Assembly: GCA_964559135.1 (NCBI GenBank)
Contig: CAZLGG010000102.1
Span: 1 to 14,507 of the forward strand
Reading direction: 5' to 3'
Length of the DNA stretch: 14,507 nucleotides
Source of the DNA: DRQF01 sp964559135
GTDB lineage: Bacteria; Planctomycetota; GCA-002687715; DRQF01
Below the pieces are notes generated by a model. That model was given only the letters and a program-made list of their open reading frames with translations. It was not told the DNA's origin and did not search any database. Below, piece after piece: positions 1 through 6,993 of this stretch (the first letter of the stretch is position 1; each line of letters begins with the position of its first letter). Position numbers and translations under genes: made by a program.

Positions 1-838
1 GGAGGGCATCGACCGTGACGAAGACCACCATTTCGGGTCGACGTCCTTCGCTCGCATCGAGCCATGCCCGAACCTTTGCCGGCAAATCGCTCTCGAAGTA
101 GTCGGGCCAAGTGGAGTGCGGAAGGTCCTCGTCGTCCCGTCGAAGGAATCCGGCGGTGCGAAGTCGGGCGACCAGCAGAGTGGTGGCGGACCCGGAGGCC
201 TGGGCCCACTGGACGGGCTCCGGTTTGAGAACGGCGAGGAGTCCCGCAGGGATGGCGAGAACGAGGAGAATGATGAGGGCGCGACGGACGAGCGGGGCAC
301 CCACCCGACCACCCAGGTCCCAGGCAAGGGGCACGATGAGGAGGGCCGCCATGCCCGCGGCGATCTCCCTCAGTTCGAAGTAGCGTCCCCTCTGAGTGAA
401 CGCGGCCGCGAGGAAAACCGCTGCCCCGAGCGCGGCGAATCGTCGCGGCGTGCGCACGGCGAAGCGCCGTGCCGCCAGGGCACTCAAAGGAAGGAGAACG
501 GCCAAGATGAGGCCCCAGTGGGCCGCGAGATACAGGTGCCGCGCGTGGGCGCCCGCGGCGGCGACCTCGCCTCCCGCATACCCGAGAAAGGAGCAGGCCG
601 CGAGGAGCCCCATCCGGCCAAACGCGGAGAGAACGGCGGCCGCAAGAGTGACCGCGGCGACGAGAAGGACGAGACACGGAAGGGCCCAGAACCTCCCGAC
701 GACGTGCCCGCCCGCAAGAAACAGGGCACTCGTCCCCTCGAGGAGGGCCAGGAACGCTCCGAGGAGGAGCCCCGTGCCCGCCCACCTTGCAATCCGGTTC
801 GACGTCACGGTCTGGACCCTGTGCGGGCTTCGGCGCAT
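1..838 (-). CDS. membrane-anchored sulfatase/alkaline-phosphatase-superfamily protein, N-terminal part
   Basis: The gene is cut by the left window edge, so only the first 279 residues are visible. The ATG at 838 is preceded by TGAGG seven bases upstream, which supports this start. The visible part is mostly hydrophobic: about six or seven candidate membrane helices, roughly at residues 17-44, 50-72, 75-90, 104-123, 132-145, 156-172 and 184-203. A polar stretch follows, and the last visible residues are VVFVTVDAL. That beta strand ending in Asp (D277) matches the first metal-binding strand of sulfatases (VxxxxDxLR), so a periplasmic sulfatase-type catalytic domain should begin here. The catalytic Cys/Ser-formylglycine site lies outside the window, so the substrate (sulfate ester, phospholipid head group or other) cannot be told. 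It is divergent from the secreted peptidase gene. A lipoteichoic-acid-synthase-like or phosphoethanolamine-transferase-like enzyme of the same superfamily is the main alternative. Confidence 0.72.
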   Translation of the reverse strand, partial: MRRSPHRVQTVTSNRIARWAGTGLLLGAFLALLEGTSALFLAGGHVVGRFWALPCLVLLVAAVTLAAAVLSAFGRMGLLAACSFLGYAGGEVAAAGAHARHLYLAAHWGLILAVLLPLSALAARRFAVRTPRRFAALGAAVFLAAAFTQRGRYFELREIAAGMAALLIVPLAWDLGGRVGAPLVRRALIILLVLAIPAGLLAVLKPEPVQWAQASGSATTLLVARLRTAGFLRRDDEDLPHSTWPDYFESDLPAKVRAWLDASEGRRPEMVVFVTVDAL

Positions 839-937
839 GGTTCAGCCTCAGCCGGAGCGTCTTTGAACGGGGATGGAGCCGGGGCCGCGGTGCGGCTACC
901 CTCTTCCATCCGAATCATTGCTGAGAGGAGACGTTCC
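839..937. promoter_or_regulatory. divergent intergenic region, weak promoter candidates
   Basis: These 99 bp separate the leftward sulfatase-type gene from the rightward DPP III gene and must hold both leaders. For DPP III the best match is TACCCT at 897-902 with TGGAGC 17 bp upstream (874-879); the -35 is poor. A good ribosome site, GAGAGGAG at 923-930, precedes the ATG at 938. No convincing promoter was seen in the leftward direction. The region holds no gene. Confidence 0.3.
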
Positions 938-3100
938 ATGAGAACGATGTTGTCCGTCTTTCTGTGCCTCGCAGCGGCACTGGTCTCGAATCTTCAACCC
1001 GCCGTCGGGCAGGGCGACCCGTCCCTTTATATCACTCCGGAGGTCCTACCCGTGCGCGCGTTGGACGCGCGCGAGGCCTTCGAGGCCCTCACTCCCCGGG
1101 AAAAGCTCTACGCTCACTGGATGTCCGAGGCATCCTGGCTCGGAAACCTCATCACTTTCGAGCAGCTCTCGCCGGAGTCCCCCGACCTGTTGCGGTTGAT
1201 CCTGGGCATAGGCGCGCAACACCCCGTGGCTCTTCGCAAAGTGGCCACGCGACTGGGCGTCACGGACGAGGAACTGAAGTGGTTCGAACAGTACGCGGCT
1301 CGGGTTCTCTCCAATTGCGGCAACTATCTCTCCTTCGGCGACACCAAGTTCATCCCGAGGCTCTCGGCCGAGAAGTTCGCACTCATCGCCGCGGCTGGCG
1401 ATCTTTTGTCCGGCGACGCGGCCAACGCGGAGGATGGATCGAAAACGCCCGGCCGTTTGGCGCGACTTTTCGAGTCGATCCGGGAGCCGATCTACTCCCT
1501 GGACCCCTCCGTGTTGTCCCTCGGGCTCGGGGACTCAGGGGTCTCCGCCTACTACGGCGACGACGTGACCGCCGACGAAATCCAACTCGTCGCCGAGTTC
1601 ATGAAATCGCGGGGAATGGAAGCCTGGAACACGCGCGTCTTCAAGGAGTCGGACGGCACGCTCGTTCTGGCCGTCGCTTCGGCCCTCGAACGTCCGCCAG
1701 TGTCAGCGATGTTTCGGAATCGCTCCATCCGCATTCAGTATGGCGACCACGCGAGAGCTCTTCGCATGGTCGTCGAGGCGCTCCAGGAAGCTCTTTGCTA
1801 CGCGTCCAATGACACCGAGTCCAAGATGATCCTCTCCTACATCGCTCACTTCAACGGCGGCGACATCGAGGATCACAAGGCCTCTCAAAGGTACTGGGTC
1901 CTGGACAAGGGCCCGGCCGTCGAGACGGATCTGGGTTTCATCGAGACCTACCGCGATCCCATGGGGCAGCGCGCCGAATGGGAGGGCTTCGTGGCGATGG
2001 TGAACAAGGAGCAGACACGCAAATTCGGGAAGCTCGTGGCGAAAGCTCCTGAACTCCTCCCCTTGCTCCCTTGGGGGAAGGCCTTCGAGAAGGATGCCTT
2101 CCGCAAGCCCGACTTCACGTCGCTCGAGGTTCTCACCTTCGCGTCGAGCGGAATTCCCGCGGGGATCAACATTCCGAACTACGACGACATCCGTCAGAAC
2201 TTCGGGTTCAAGAATGTGAGCCTCGGGAATGTGCTCCGCTCCCGCGGGTCCAGCAAGGAGAGGATCTCGTTCCTGGAGGACAAGGACCAGGATCTCTATC
2301 GGGATCTCGTCGGCAAGTCTTTCGAGGTTCAGGTCGGGCTGCACGAGCTGTTGGGTCACGGATCGGGGAAGCTCTTCGTCGAGGACGAGGATGGCACCCT
2401 CAATTTCGATCCGGCCACGGTGGATCCCACGACCGGCAAGTCGGTCGCCACCTGGTACAAACCCGGCGAGACCTGGGGCTCGAAGTTCACGACGATCTCT
2501 TCGTCCTATGAGGAGTGCCGAGCCGAAGCCGTGGGACTCTATCTGGGTACCGACGCGAGCGTTCTCGCGATCTTCGGGCACGCGGGAAAGGAAGCGAAGG
2601 ACGTGGCCTACGTCAACTGGCTCTCCATGGCGCGCGCCGGTCTGCAGGCGTTGACGTTCTACGACCCCTCCCAGAACCGCTGGGGGCAGGCCCACATGAT
2701 GGCCCGCTTTGCGCTTCTGCGGGTGATGCTCGAGGCGGGGCCGGATTTGCTGCGAGTCCACAAGGATGAGAAGGGCGATTGGTTCTGCTCCCTGAACGAG
2801 GCCGCCATCGAGACGAAGGGGCGAGCGGCCATCGGCGACTTCCTGACCCGCCTGAACGTCTACAAGGCGACGGCGAACGCGGAGGCCGGCCGGGCCCTCT
2901 ACGAGAAATACACCCGTCCGGATGCCAGGTTCCTCCAGATCCGCGACTACGTCCTGGCCCACCGCAAGCCGCGCCATGTCTGGGTGCAACCGGTGACGGA
3001 CCTCACGGCGGACGGTCAGGTCATTCTCCGGGAGTATCCCGCGACCTGGCGGGGGGTGATCGACTCTTTCGTCGACCGCTACGAAGGTCTTTTCGACTGA
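938..3100 (+). CDS. dipeptidyl-peptidase III (peptidase family M49), secreted
   Basis: This 720-residue zinc peptidase should remove dipeptides from the N-terminus of short peptides. Two M49 signatures are visible: HELLGH at residues 469-474 (zinc ligands H469 and H474, catalytic E470) and EECRAE at 525-530 (third ligand by family analogy E526). The length is close to the 700-740 residues usual for the family, so the domain looks complete. The ATG at 938 is chosen because it follows a strong GAGAGGAG site and opens a typical Sec signal peptide: Arg at position 2, a hydrophobic core around residues 4-17 and an AVG|Q-type cleavage site near residue 24. There is no lipobox, so a soluble periplasmic enzyme is inferred. 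The frame stays open far upstream, but that stretch is opposite the sulfatase gene and reads as low-complexity charged sequence. The stop lies inside the 3' end of the convergent acetyltransferase gene. Confidence 0.95.
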   Translation: MRTMLSVFLCLAAALVSNLQPAVGQGDPSLYITPEVLPVRALDAREAFEALTPREKLYAHWMSEASWLGNLITFEQLSPESPDLLRLILGIGAQHPVALRKVATRLGVTDEELKWFEQYAARVLSNCGNYLSFGDTKFIPRLSAEKFALIAAAGDLLSGDAANAEDGSKTPGRLARLFESIREPIYSLDPSVLSLGLGDSGVSAYYGDDVTADEIQLVAEFMKSRGMEAWNTRVFKESDGTLVLAVASALERPPVSAMFRNRSIRIQYGDHARALRMVVEALQEALCYASNDTESKMILSYIAHFNGGDIEDHKASQRYWVLDKGPAVETDLGFIETYRDPMGQRAEWEGFVAMVNKEQTRKFGKLVAKAPELLPLLPWGKAFEKDAFRKPDFTSLEVLTFASSGIPAGINIPNYDDIRQNFGFKNVSLGNVLRSRGSSKERISFLEDKDQDLYRDLVGKSFEVQVGLHELLGHGSGKLFVEDEDGTLNFDPATVDPTTGKSVATWYKPGETWGSKFTTISSSYEECRAEAVGLYLGTDASVLAIFGHAGKEAKDVAYVNWLSMARAGLQALTFYDPSQNRWGQAHMMARFALLRVMLEAGPDLLRVHKDEKGDWFCSLNEAAIETKGRAAIGDFLTRLNVYKATANAEAGRALYEKYTRPDARFLQIRDYVLAHRKPRHVWVQPVTDLTADGQVILREYPATWRGVIDSFVDRYEGLFD

Positions 3101-3558
3101 GACGGCGGAGAGGCGGGGGGCACGAACACTCCCGCCTCTCGTCTCATGAAGACGTGGGGAATGCCGTCTTCGAGGAATGGGTCTCCCTCGCGCTGGAAGC
3201 CGAAGCGGGAGTAAAAAGTCGCCAGGTGGGCCTGCGCATGCATCACGACCGTCCGATCCTCGAGGCGTTTCACCGCTTCCGACATCAGTCGTGTTCCGAG
3301 TCCACCGCCTCGCACGTCCGGATGGGTCACGATACGTCCGAGAGACCACATCCCCGGCTCCTCCTCGAACCAGCGCGCGTAGGCGACCACACGGTTTTCG
3401 AGTTGGCCGATGAGGTGGGTGGCGAGGAAATCGCGGCCATCGACGTCCAGATAGGCGCAGACCTGCTCGACGACGAAGACCTCGGCGCGAAGGCGGAGGA
3501 TCTCGTACAGCGTATGGGGGTCGATCCCGTCGAAATCCGTCACGGTCCAACAGATCAT
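3079..3558 (-). CDS. elaA: GNAT-family N-acetyltransferase, ElaA type
   Basis: The product has 159 residues, close to E. coli ElaA. The N-terminal block LRLRAEVFVVEQ (residues 21-32), followed by a DVDGRD stretch, matches the ElaA pattern (LRxxVFVVEQ...DxDGxD). The acetyl-CoA pyrophosphate loop is RGGGLG at 83-88, and the C-terminal AQAHLATFYSRFGF (109-122) with EDGIPH (130-135) is also typical of the subfamily. The substrate is unknown, as for most ElaA proteins. The start at 3558 is fixed by homology of the first residues. No Shine-Dalgarno sequence precedes it; instead a -10-like box sits 5 bp upstream (see the separate entry). The last codons overlap the convergent DPP III gene by 22 bp. 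The C-terminus is extended by a Pro/Ser-rich tail encoded over this overlap. Confidence 0.92.
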   Translation of the reverse strand: MICWTVTDFDGIDPHTLYEILRLRAEVFVVEQVCAYLDVDGRDFLATHLIGQLENRVVAYARWFEEEPGMWSLGRIVTHPDVRGGGLGTRLMSEAVKRLEDRTVVMHAQAHLATFYSRFGFQREGDPFLEDGIPHVFMRREAGVFVPPASPPSQSKRPS

Positions 3559-3563
3559 GCCCG

Positions 3564-3569
3564 AGTCTA
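3564..3569 (-). promoter_or_regulatory. candidate -10 box for the acetyltransferase gene (leaderless?)
   Basis: On the minus strand TAGACT ends five bases before the ATG at 3558, so transcription would start at or next to the start codon. No ribosome site lies between. No good -35 was found 16-18 bp upstream. The match is a short TANNNT motif and could be chance, but the start codon itself is fixed by homology to ElaA. Confidence 0.35.
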
Positions 3570-3616
3570 ACCTGGGACGGTCGGTTGCGCGCCCCCTTCT
3601 CGCTCCCAGTGAATCC

Positions 3617-3645
3617 TTTCCGGTGTCGTCGGAAGGGATTACTCT
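3617..3645 (+). promoter_or_regulatory. weak promoter candidate for the HTH-MORN gene
   Basis: TTTCCG (3617-3622), a 17-bp spacer and TACTCT (3640-3645) lie 28 bp before the ATG at 3674. The -35 matches consensus at only three positions. A ribosome site AGGGGAG (3659-3664 region) stands nine to ten bases before the ATG. Confidence 0.25.
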
Positions 3646-3673
3646 GGGAACGTCCTCAGGGGAGCTGGACGAT

Positions 3674-4663
3674 ATGAATACGATTCCTCCGGAATTCCGC
3701 AGCTACAGCTTGGAAGAGGTCGCGGCTCTCATGGAGGGCGGTGGGCGTCGCATCAGTGTTCGTACCCTGCAGGAATACTGCCGCAAAGGAGTGCTGCGTG
3801 GAGTCAAGATCGGCGCCCAATGGCGTGTTTCCCATCTCAACCTTTCCGCCTGGTTGAACGGCGATGTTCCCGCGGCGGGACCGGCGTCGCCGGTGGATGA
3901 GACCGTGAGGGATCGACCGGTCGCTGCGGCTTCGCCGACAGACGCTCCGTCCAAGGACGCCACCCTTCCCGATTCCTCGAGTTCGGCACCTGATGAAGCG
4001 AAGCTGCCCCCCGCGCCCGCGCCGCGTCGCCCCGCCGCCACGCGGACGCTCGCTGACCTCGTGGAAGAGCAGTTGGCGGCGGGTCCTGGGCCGGCATCCA
4101 CTCCGGATGAGGTGGAGCCTCCCACCATTCCCCCCGAGCCGGAGTCGGTCGAGGGCGGCTCCGATCCCGTGGATCCCGCGCCTCCGGTCTCCGGGGCGCC
4201 CCAGGCCGGGGAGGCCTTGGACGACGACCGCGGTGCCGATGTCGCGACGGTTCGGCAGGAATTCTATCCCTCCGGCCGGCTCAAGCTGAGATACCGGGTC
4301 CGTGCGGGCTCCGACGGTCGGTGGGTTCGCGACGGGCTCTTCGAGGCGTTCCACGAATCGGGCGAGGCGGCTGCGCGGGGCCACTACAGGGACGGCCGCC
4401 TGGACGGGCCGTGGGAGCAGTGGCACCCCAACGGCAGGCCGAAGTCGTCGGGCCGCCATGCCGCGGGTTTGAAGGAAGGCGTCTGGGTGTGGTGGGACGA
4501 AGAGGGACGGAAGACGCAGGAGGGCGGATTTCGGGCGGGCCGCCCCCATGGGGCATGGGTGCAATGGCACCCGAACGGCAAGGTCTGGTGTCGAGGGGGC
4601 TACGAGAGCGGCGAGCCTCGGGGAAAATGGGAATGGTTCGACGTCGAAGGGCGGGCGTTCTGA
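3674..4663 (+). CDS. helix-turn-helix (excisionase/MerR-like) protein fused to MORN-type repeats
   Basis: The 329-residue product has three parts. Residues 8-63 form a small winged HTH of the HTH_17/excisionase kind: YSLEEVAALM opens it, ISVRTLQEYCRKG is the recognition-helix region, and VKIGAQWRVS is the wing. Residues 64-190 are a low-complexity linker rich in Pro, Ala, Ser, Asp and Glu, probably disordered. Residues 195-329 are MORN_2-type repeats, as in YwqK-like proteins, with aromatic-rich units such as GPWEQWHPNG. The repeat Gly residues at 221, 245, 269, 293 and 317 are spaced exactly 24 apart. The ATG at 3674 is chosen because AGGGGAG lies upstream and the HTH begins at once; the frame stays open upstream but shows no domain. 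The rhomboid gene follows after 19 bp, so the two are probably co-transcribed. DNA binding is inferred from the fold pattern only; the target and the role of the repeats are unknown. Confidence 0.8.
   Translation: MNTIPPEFRSYSLEEVAALMEGGGRRISVRTLQEYCRKGVLRGVKIGAQWRVSHLNLSAWLNGDVPAAGPASPVDETVRDRPVAAASPTDAPSKDATLPDSSSSAPDEAKLPPAPAPRRPAATRTLADLVEEQLAAGPGPASTPDEVEPPTIPPEPESVEGGSDPVDPAPPVSGAPQAGEALDDDRGADVATVRQEFYPSGRLKLRYRVRAGSDGRWVRDGLFEAFHESGEAAARGHYRDGRLDGPWEQWHPNGRPKSSGRHAAGLKEGVWVWWDEEGRKTQEGGFRAGRPHGAWVQWHPNGKVWCRGGYESGEPRGKWEWFDVEGRAF
4334..4654 (+). repeat. tandem MORN_2-like protein repeats, 24-residue (72-bp) period
   Basis: Five units begin with Gly residues 221, 245, 269, 293 and 317 of the HTH-MORN protein. 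Four of them share the pattern G-x-W-x-x-W/F, usually followed by HPNG or a similar turn and a Gly two-thirds through the unit. The period is exact with no indels, but the DNA units have diverged, so this is an old protein repeat rather than a recent tandem duplication. Confidence 0.8.
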
Positions 4664-4668
4664 AGTAC

Positions 4669-4674
4669 CGAGGA
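4669..4674 (+). promoter_or_regulatory. ribosome binding site deciding the rhomboid GTG start
   Basis: CGAGGA stands eight bases before GTG 4683, just after the stop of the HTH-MORN gene. It selects this GTG over upstream in-frame ATGs that lie inside the preceding gene. Confidence 0.6.
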
Positions 4675-4682
4675 ACAAATTC

Positions 4683-5756
4683 GTGAACCGCTCACTCCGG
4701 TCTTGGAAGCGCCTCGTCGGTTCGCAGCCTGATGTCGTGCGGGGTCTTCTCATCGCGAACCTGGTCTACTTCGCCTTGAGCATGTTGGCGTCGCGCCAGC
4801 TTCAGGGACTCGGGGCCGAGGCGCCGGCTTGGGGGCCGTCCTCGGAGGCGCTGTATCTGGGAGGGGCCATGGTGCCGCATCGCATCGTGGCGGGCGAATG
4901 GCGACGATTCGTCGTGTATGCGTTCCTCCACGGGAATTTGCTGCACATCGGCGTGAACATGTTGGCGCTGTACCAACTCGGTCGTCTCTTGCAGCAACTC
5001 GTGGGCAGTTGGCGATTCATGACGATCTACCTCGTCACCGGTTTGGTCGCCGGCGCGGCCAGCTTCGGGTGGGCCGTCTTCAGGAGTTCGGGGGATTTGG
5101 AGGCCGCTCGATTCAGCGTCGGCGCGTCCGGCGCCCTATTCGGAATCATGGGGTATACCCTGGGGCATCTGCGGCATGGTCGGGACGAGTTCAGCATGCG
5201 GCTCAAGAGTAGTCTGACCTTCTGGCTCGTCATCAACCTGGCTATCGGTCTCCAACTTCGAGTCGTCGACAATGCCGCACACATCGGAGGATTCCTCGCG
5301 GGCTATGGCTTGGCTCATCTGAGCGACATGCACCGGTTGGGGATCTGGCAGAGGTGGGTGCGCCGCCCCGAGACCGGGGTCGTCCTCGCCCTCCTGACCG
5401 CGATCGTCCTCGTCTGGAACATCGCGGCGTGGACCGGACGTGACGGCCGGGAGGATCGGCGAGCATTGGGTTTGAGGGAGCTTGCCCTCGACTACGTCGC
5501 CTTGGGGGAAGGATCGGCGCGTTCCCTGGACGATTTCATCGCGAGGGCCGAGGTGCTCTCTCGAGACGATCTCCTGTCAGACGGGGCGGGCACGTTTCTC
5601 ACCGTTTTCAAGACGGAGCGCGACCAGCGGGCGGGGCGCTCGTTTCCGCCGATCGAGGCCCTGCGAGCGCGCAGCCGTCTGGACGGGATCCTGCACGATA
5701 TTCATCACCGGTTGGGCCTTCTGTCGGGATTCACGTTTCGCAGGGGCGACGAATGA
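4683..5756 (+). CDS. rhomboid-family intramembrane serine protease
   Basis: Starting at GTG 4683 the protein has 357 residues. The rhomboid core is complete: HIGVN with H88 and N92 (the HxxxN pair of the oxyanion region), the GASG motif with catalytic S149, and catalytic H200 in DNAAHIGG. The Ser-to-His distance of 51 residues fits GlpG. Helices lie near 18-38, 76-98, 110-132, 143-162, 177-192 and 199-214. A seventh follows at about 233-250 (VLALLTAIVLVWNIAAW), and then a charged soluble tail of about 105 residues that I do not recognise. It should cleave membrane proteins within or next to their transmembrane helices. The HTH-MORN gene lies 19 bp upstream, suggesting a shared transcript. The stop is 7 bp from that of the convergent PilZ gene. 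The true start could differ by a few codons, since the N-terminus is not conserved. Confidence 0.92.
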   Translation: MNRSLRSWKRLVGSQPDVVRGLLIANLVYFALSMLASRQLQGLGAEAPAWGPSSEALYLGGAMVPHRIVAGEWRRFVVYAFLHGNLLHIGVNMLALYQLGRLLQQLVGSWRFMTIYLVTGLVAGAASFGWAVFRSSGDLEAARFSVGASGALFGIMGYTLGHLRHGRDEFSMRLKSSLTFWLVINLAIGLQLRVVDNAAHIGGFLAGYGLAHLSDMHRLGIWQRWVRRPETGVVLALLTAIVLVWNIAAWTGRDGREDRRALGLRELALDYVALGEGSARSLDDFIARAEVLSRDDLLSDGAGTFLTVFKTERDQRAGRSFPPIEALRARSRLDGILHDIHHRLGLLSGFTFRRGDE

Positions 5757-5763
5757 AATCGGT

Positions 5764-6141
5764 CTATCCCATCGCCGCCACGATGCGGTCGACGAGGCCG
5801 GCTTTGGCGCGCTCATTCAGGTCCAAGAACTTCATGCCGATCTGAAATCCTCCACCCGTGGGTTCCTCGGTGCTCCATGCGATTTGGGCCGGGAGACGCA
5901 CGTCGCTGGTGTGATCCCCCGCCCCCGGGGGCAGCACGAGATCAAGGCGGCAACCCACCGGAAGTTCGTGGTCGAGGAGAATTCGCGCCCCCCCCAGGCC
6001 CAGCTTGACGACATGGGCGCTCCGGTCCTTCTCGGCGTCAGGTGTCCGATAGACGGCCTCGATGTCGACGTCGACACGGAAGTGTCTTCGTCGCTCCAGA
6101 TCCGCCAAGCATCGAGCTTTTCGTTCGTCTTCGGAAACCAT
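5764..6141 (-). CDS. PilZ-domain protein with degenerate second motif
   Basis: Using ATG 6141 the product has 125 residues, little more than one PilZ domain. The first c-di-GMP motif RxxxR is present as RRHFR (R18 and R22). The second motif, normally D/NxSxxG, reads KLGLGG (46-51): the Asp/Asn is Lys and the Ser is Gly, while the final Gly remains. The rest of the barrel follows, ending with GFQIGMKFLDL (99-109). Weak or altered ligand binding is inferred. The frame is open to 6294, inside the upstream response-regulator gene; ATG 6192 is another possible start. None has a clear ribosome site, and 6141 was chosen because the domain begins soon after. It lies 97 bp downstream of the response regulator, probably in the same transcript. 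Confidence 0.82.
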   Translation of the reverse strand: MVSEDERKARCLADLERRRHFRVDVDIEAVYRTPDAEKDRSAHVVKLGLGGARILLDHELPVGCRLDLVLPPGAGDHTSDVRLPAQIAWSTEEPTGGGFQIGMKFLDLNERAKAGLVDRIVAAMG

Positions 6142-6196
6142 CGCGGAATAGACGCCCCCGAGTCCCCCTATCGGGCACCGCGGGGTTTTCATGCCG

Positions 6197-6216
6197 CACT
6201 GGGTGAATACCCGGTG
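6197..6216 (-). other. hairpin between response regulator and PilZ genes
   Basis: On the minus strand CACCGGGT-ATTC-ACCCAGTG forms a stem of seven pairs with one C/A mismatch and a four-base loop. No T-run follows, so it is not a classical terminator. It could be an mRNA processing or stability element, or chance. Confidence 0.35.
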
Positions 6217-6238
6217 ACTTCGGCCGAGAGCCGACGGA

Positions 6239-6913
6239 TCAGGCTTCGATGATTCTCTCGCGGACGGCGAAACGGCAAAGCTCGACGCGATCATGAATGT
6301 CGAGCTTCTTCATGAGCGACACCTTGTGCTTGTCCACCGTCTTGTAGGCGATGTTGAGGATCGTCGCTATGCGCTTGACGCTCTCGCCCTTCGCCAGGAG
6401 GATCAAGACCTGGCGTTCCCGTTCCGTCAAAGTGGAAATGCGCGTGCGCGCCTGGCTGCGCGCGGGCTTCCCTTCGGCCACGTCCGGGAGACGAGCCAAC
6501 ACGCTGGGGGAATAGTAGAGCCCGCCCTCGAGCACCCGCTCCACGGCGTCCACGATGGCGAGCGAGTCCTCCGACTTGACGACGTATCCCCGGGCTCCGA
6601 GATCCAAGGCTCGTTCAATGTACTCATCATGTTGATGCCCGGAGAGAAACATGATCTTCGTCTGCGGTGAACGTTTCATCACCATCTGAGCGGCTTCGAA
6701 GGGGCCGAGCCCGGGAATGTCGATGTCCAGAATCATGAGGTCGGGCGGAGCCTTCAGGGCCGATGCGACGGCCTGGTTCCCGTCCGCTGCGGTTTCGACG
6801 ACTTTCAGGCCCGGGATCCGATTCTCGAGGAGAGGTACGAGCAGGTCGATCATCATCCTGTGGTCGTCAACCAGCAGGACCCGGATCGGCACGGCGCTTT
6901 GCGGATCGCTCAT
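6239..6913 (-). CDS. NarL/FixJ-family response regulator
   Basis: The 224-residue protein has a receiver domain at about residues 10-125 and a LuxR-type HTH at about 155-220. Receiver landmarks are the acidic pair D16-D17 in VDDH, the probable phosphorylation site D63 in MILDID (D65 is adjacent but less likely), the Ser of FLSGH and the Lys of YVVKS. The HTH shows LTERERQVLILLAKG and the recognition-helix stretch YKTVDKHKVSLMKKL. ATG 6913 is preceded by GGGAG at five bases and is preferred over TTG 6928. No histidine kinase is in the window, so it is an orphan regulator here. It probably heads an operon with the PilZ gene and is divergent from the small membrane protein gene at 7101. Confidence 0.94.
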   Translation of the reverse strand: MSDPQSAVPIRVLLVDDHRMMIDLLVPLLENRIPGLKVVETAADGNQAVASALKAPPDLMILDIDIPGLGPFEAAQMVMKRSPQTKIMFLSGHQHDEYIERALDLGARGYVVKSEDSLAIVDAVERVLEGGLYYSPSVLARLPDVAEGKPARSQARTRISTLTERERQVLILLAKGESVKRIATILNIAYKTVDKHKVSLMKKLDIHDRVELCRFAVRERIIEA

Positions 6914-6960
6914 GAAGACTCCCGCCAACGGTAGATCGATGAGCCTTCCGAAGAATGCCC

Positions 6961-6969
6961 ATCATAGCA
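6961..6969 (-). promoter_or_regulatory. extended -10 promoter for the response regulator gene
   Basis: TGCTATGAT on the minus strand is an extended -10 (TGn plus TATGAT, five of six matches to TATAAT). It lies about 50 bp before ATG 6913. No clear -35 is seen, which is common with extended -10 promoters. The identical nonamer occurs before selB. Confidence 0.5.
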
Positions 6970-6993
6970 CGTTTCACGGAGGCGTGGGTGATT

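Noticed and set aside
116..937. Open frame continuing upstream of the DPP III gene on the plus strand
   Set aside because: It lies opposite the sulfatase-type gene, reads as repetitive charged low-complexity sequence, and a signal peptide with a strong ribosome site begins at 938.
1703..3550. 615-codon minus-strand open frame opposite DPP III and across the acetyltransferase
   Set aside because: Composition is Arg/Pro/Gly-rich with no motif; both genes it overlaps have clear family motifs in other frames.
3656..4753. 365-codon minus-strand open frame opposite the HTH-MORN gene
   Set aside because: No domain pattern, Arg-rich, while the plus strand shows an HTH and regular repeats.
6142..6294. 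N-terminal extension of the PilZ protein to ATG 6294
   Set aside because: It would overlap the response regulator by 56 bp and adds residues with no homology or domain pattern; ATG 6141 is closer to the PilZ domain.
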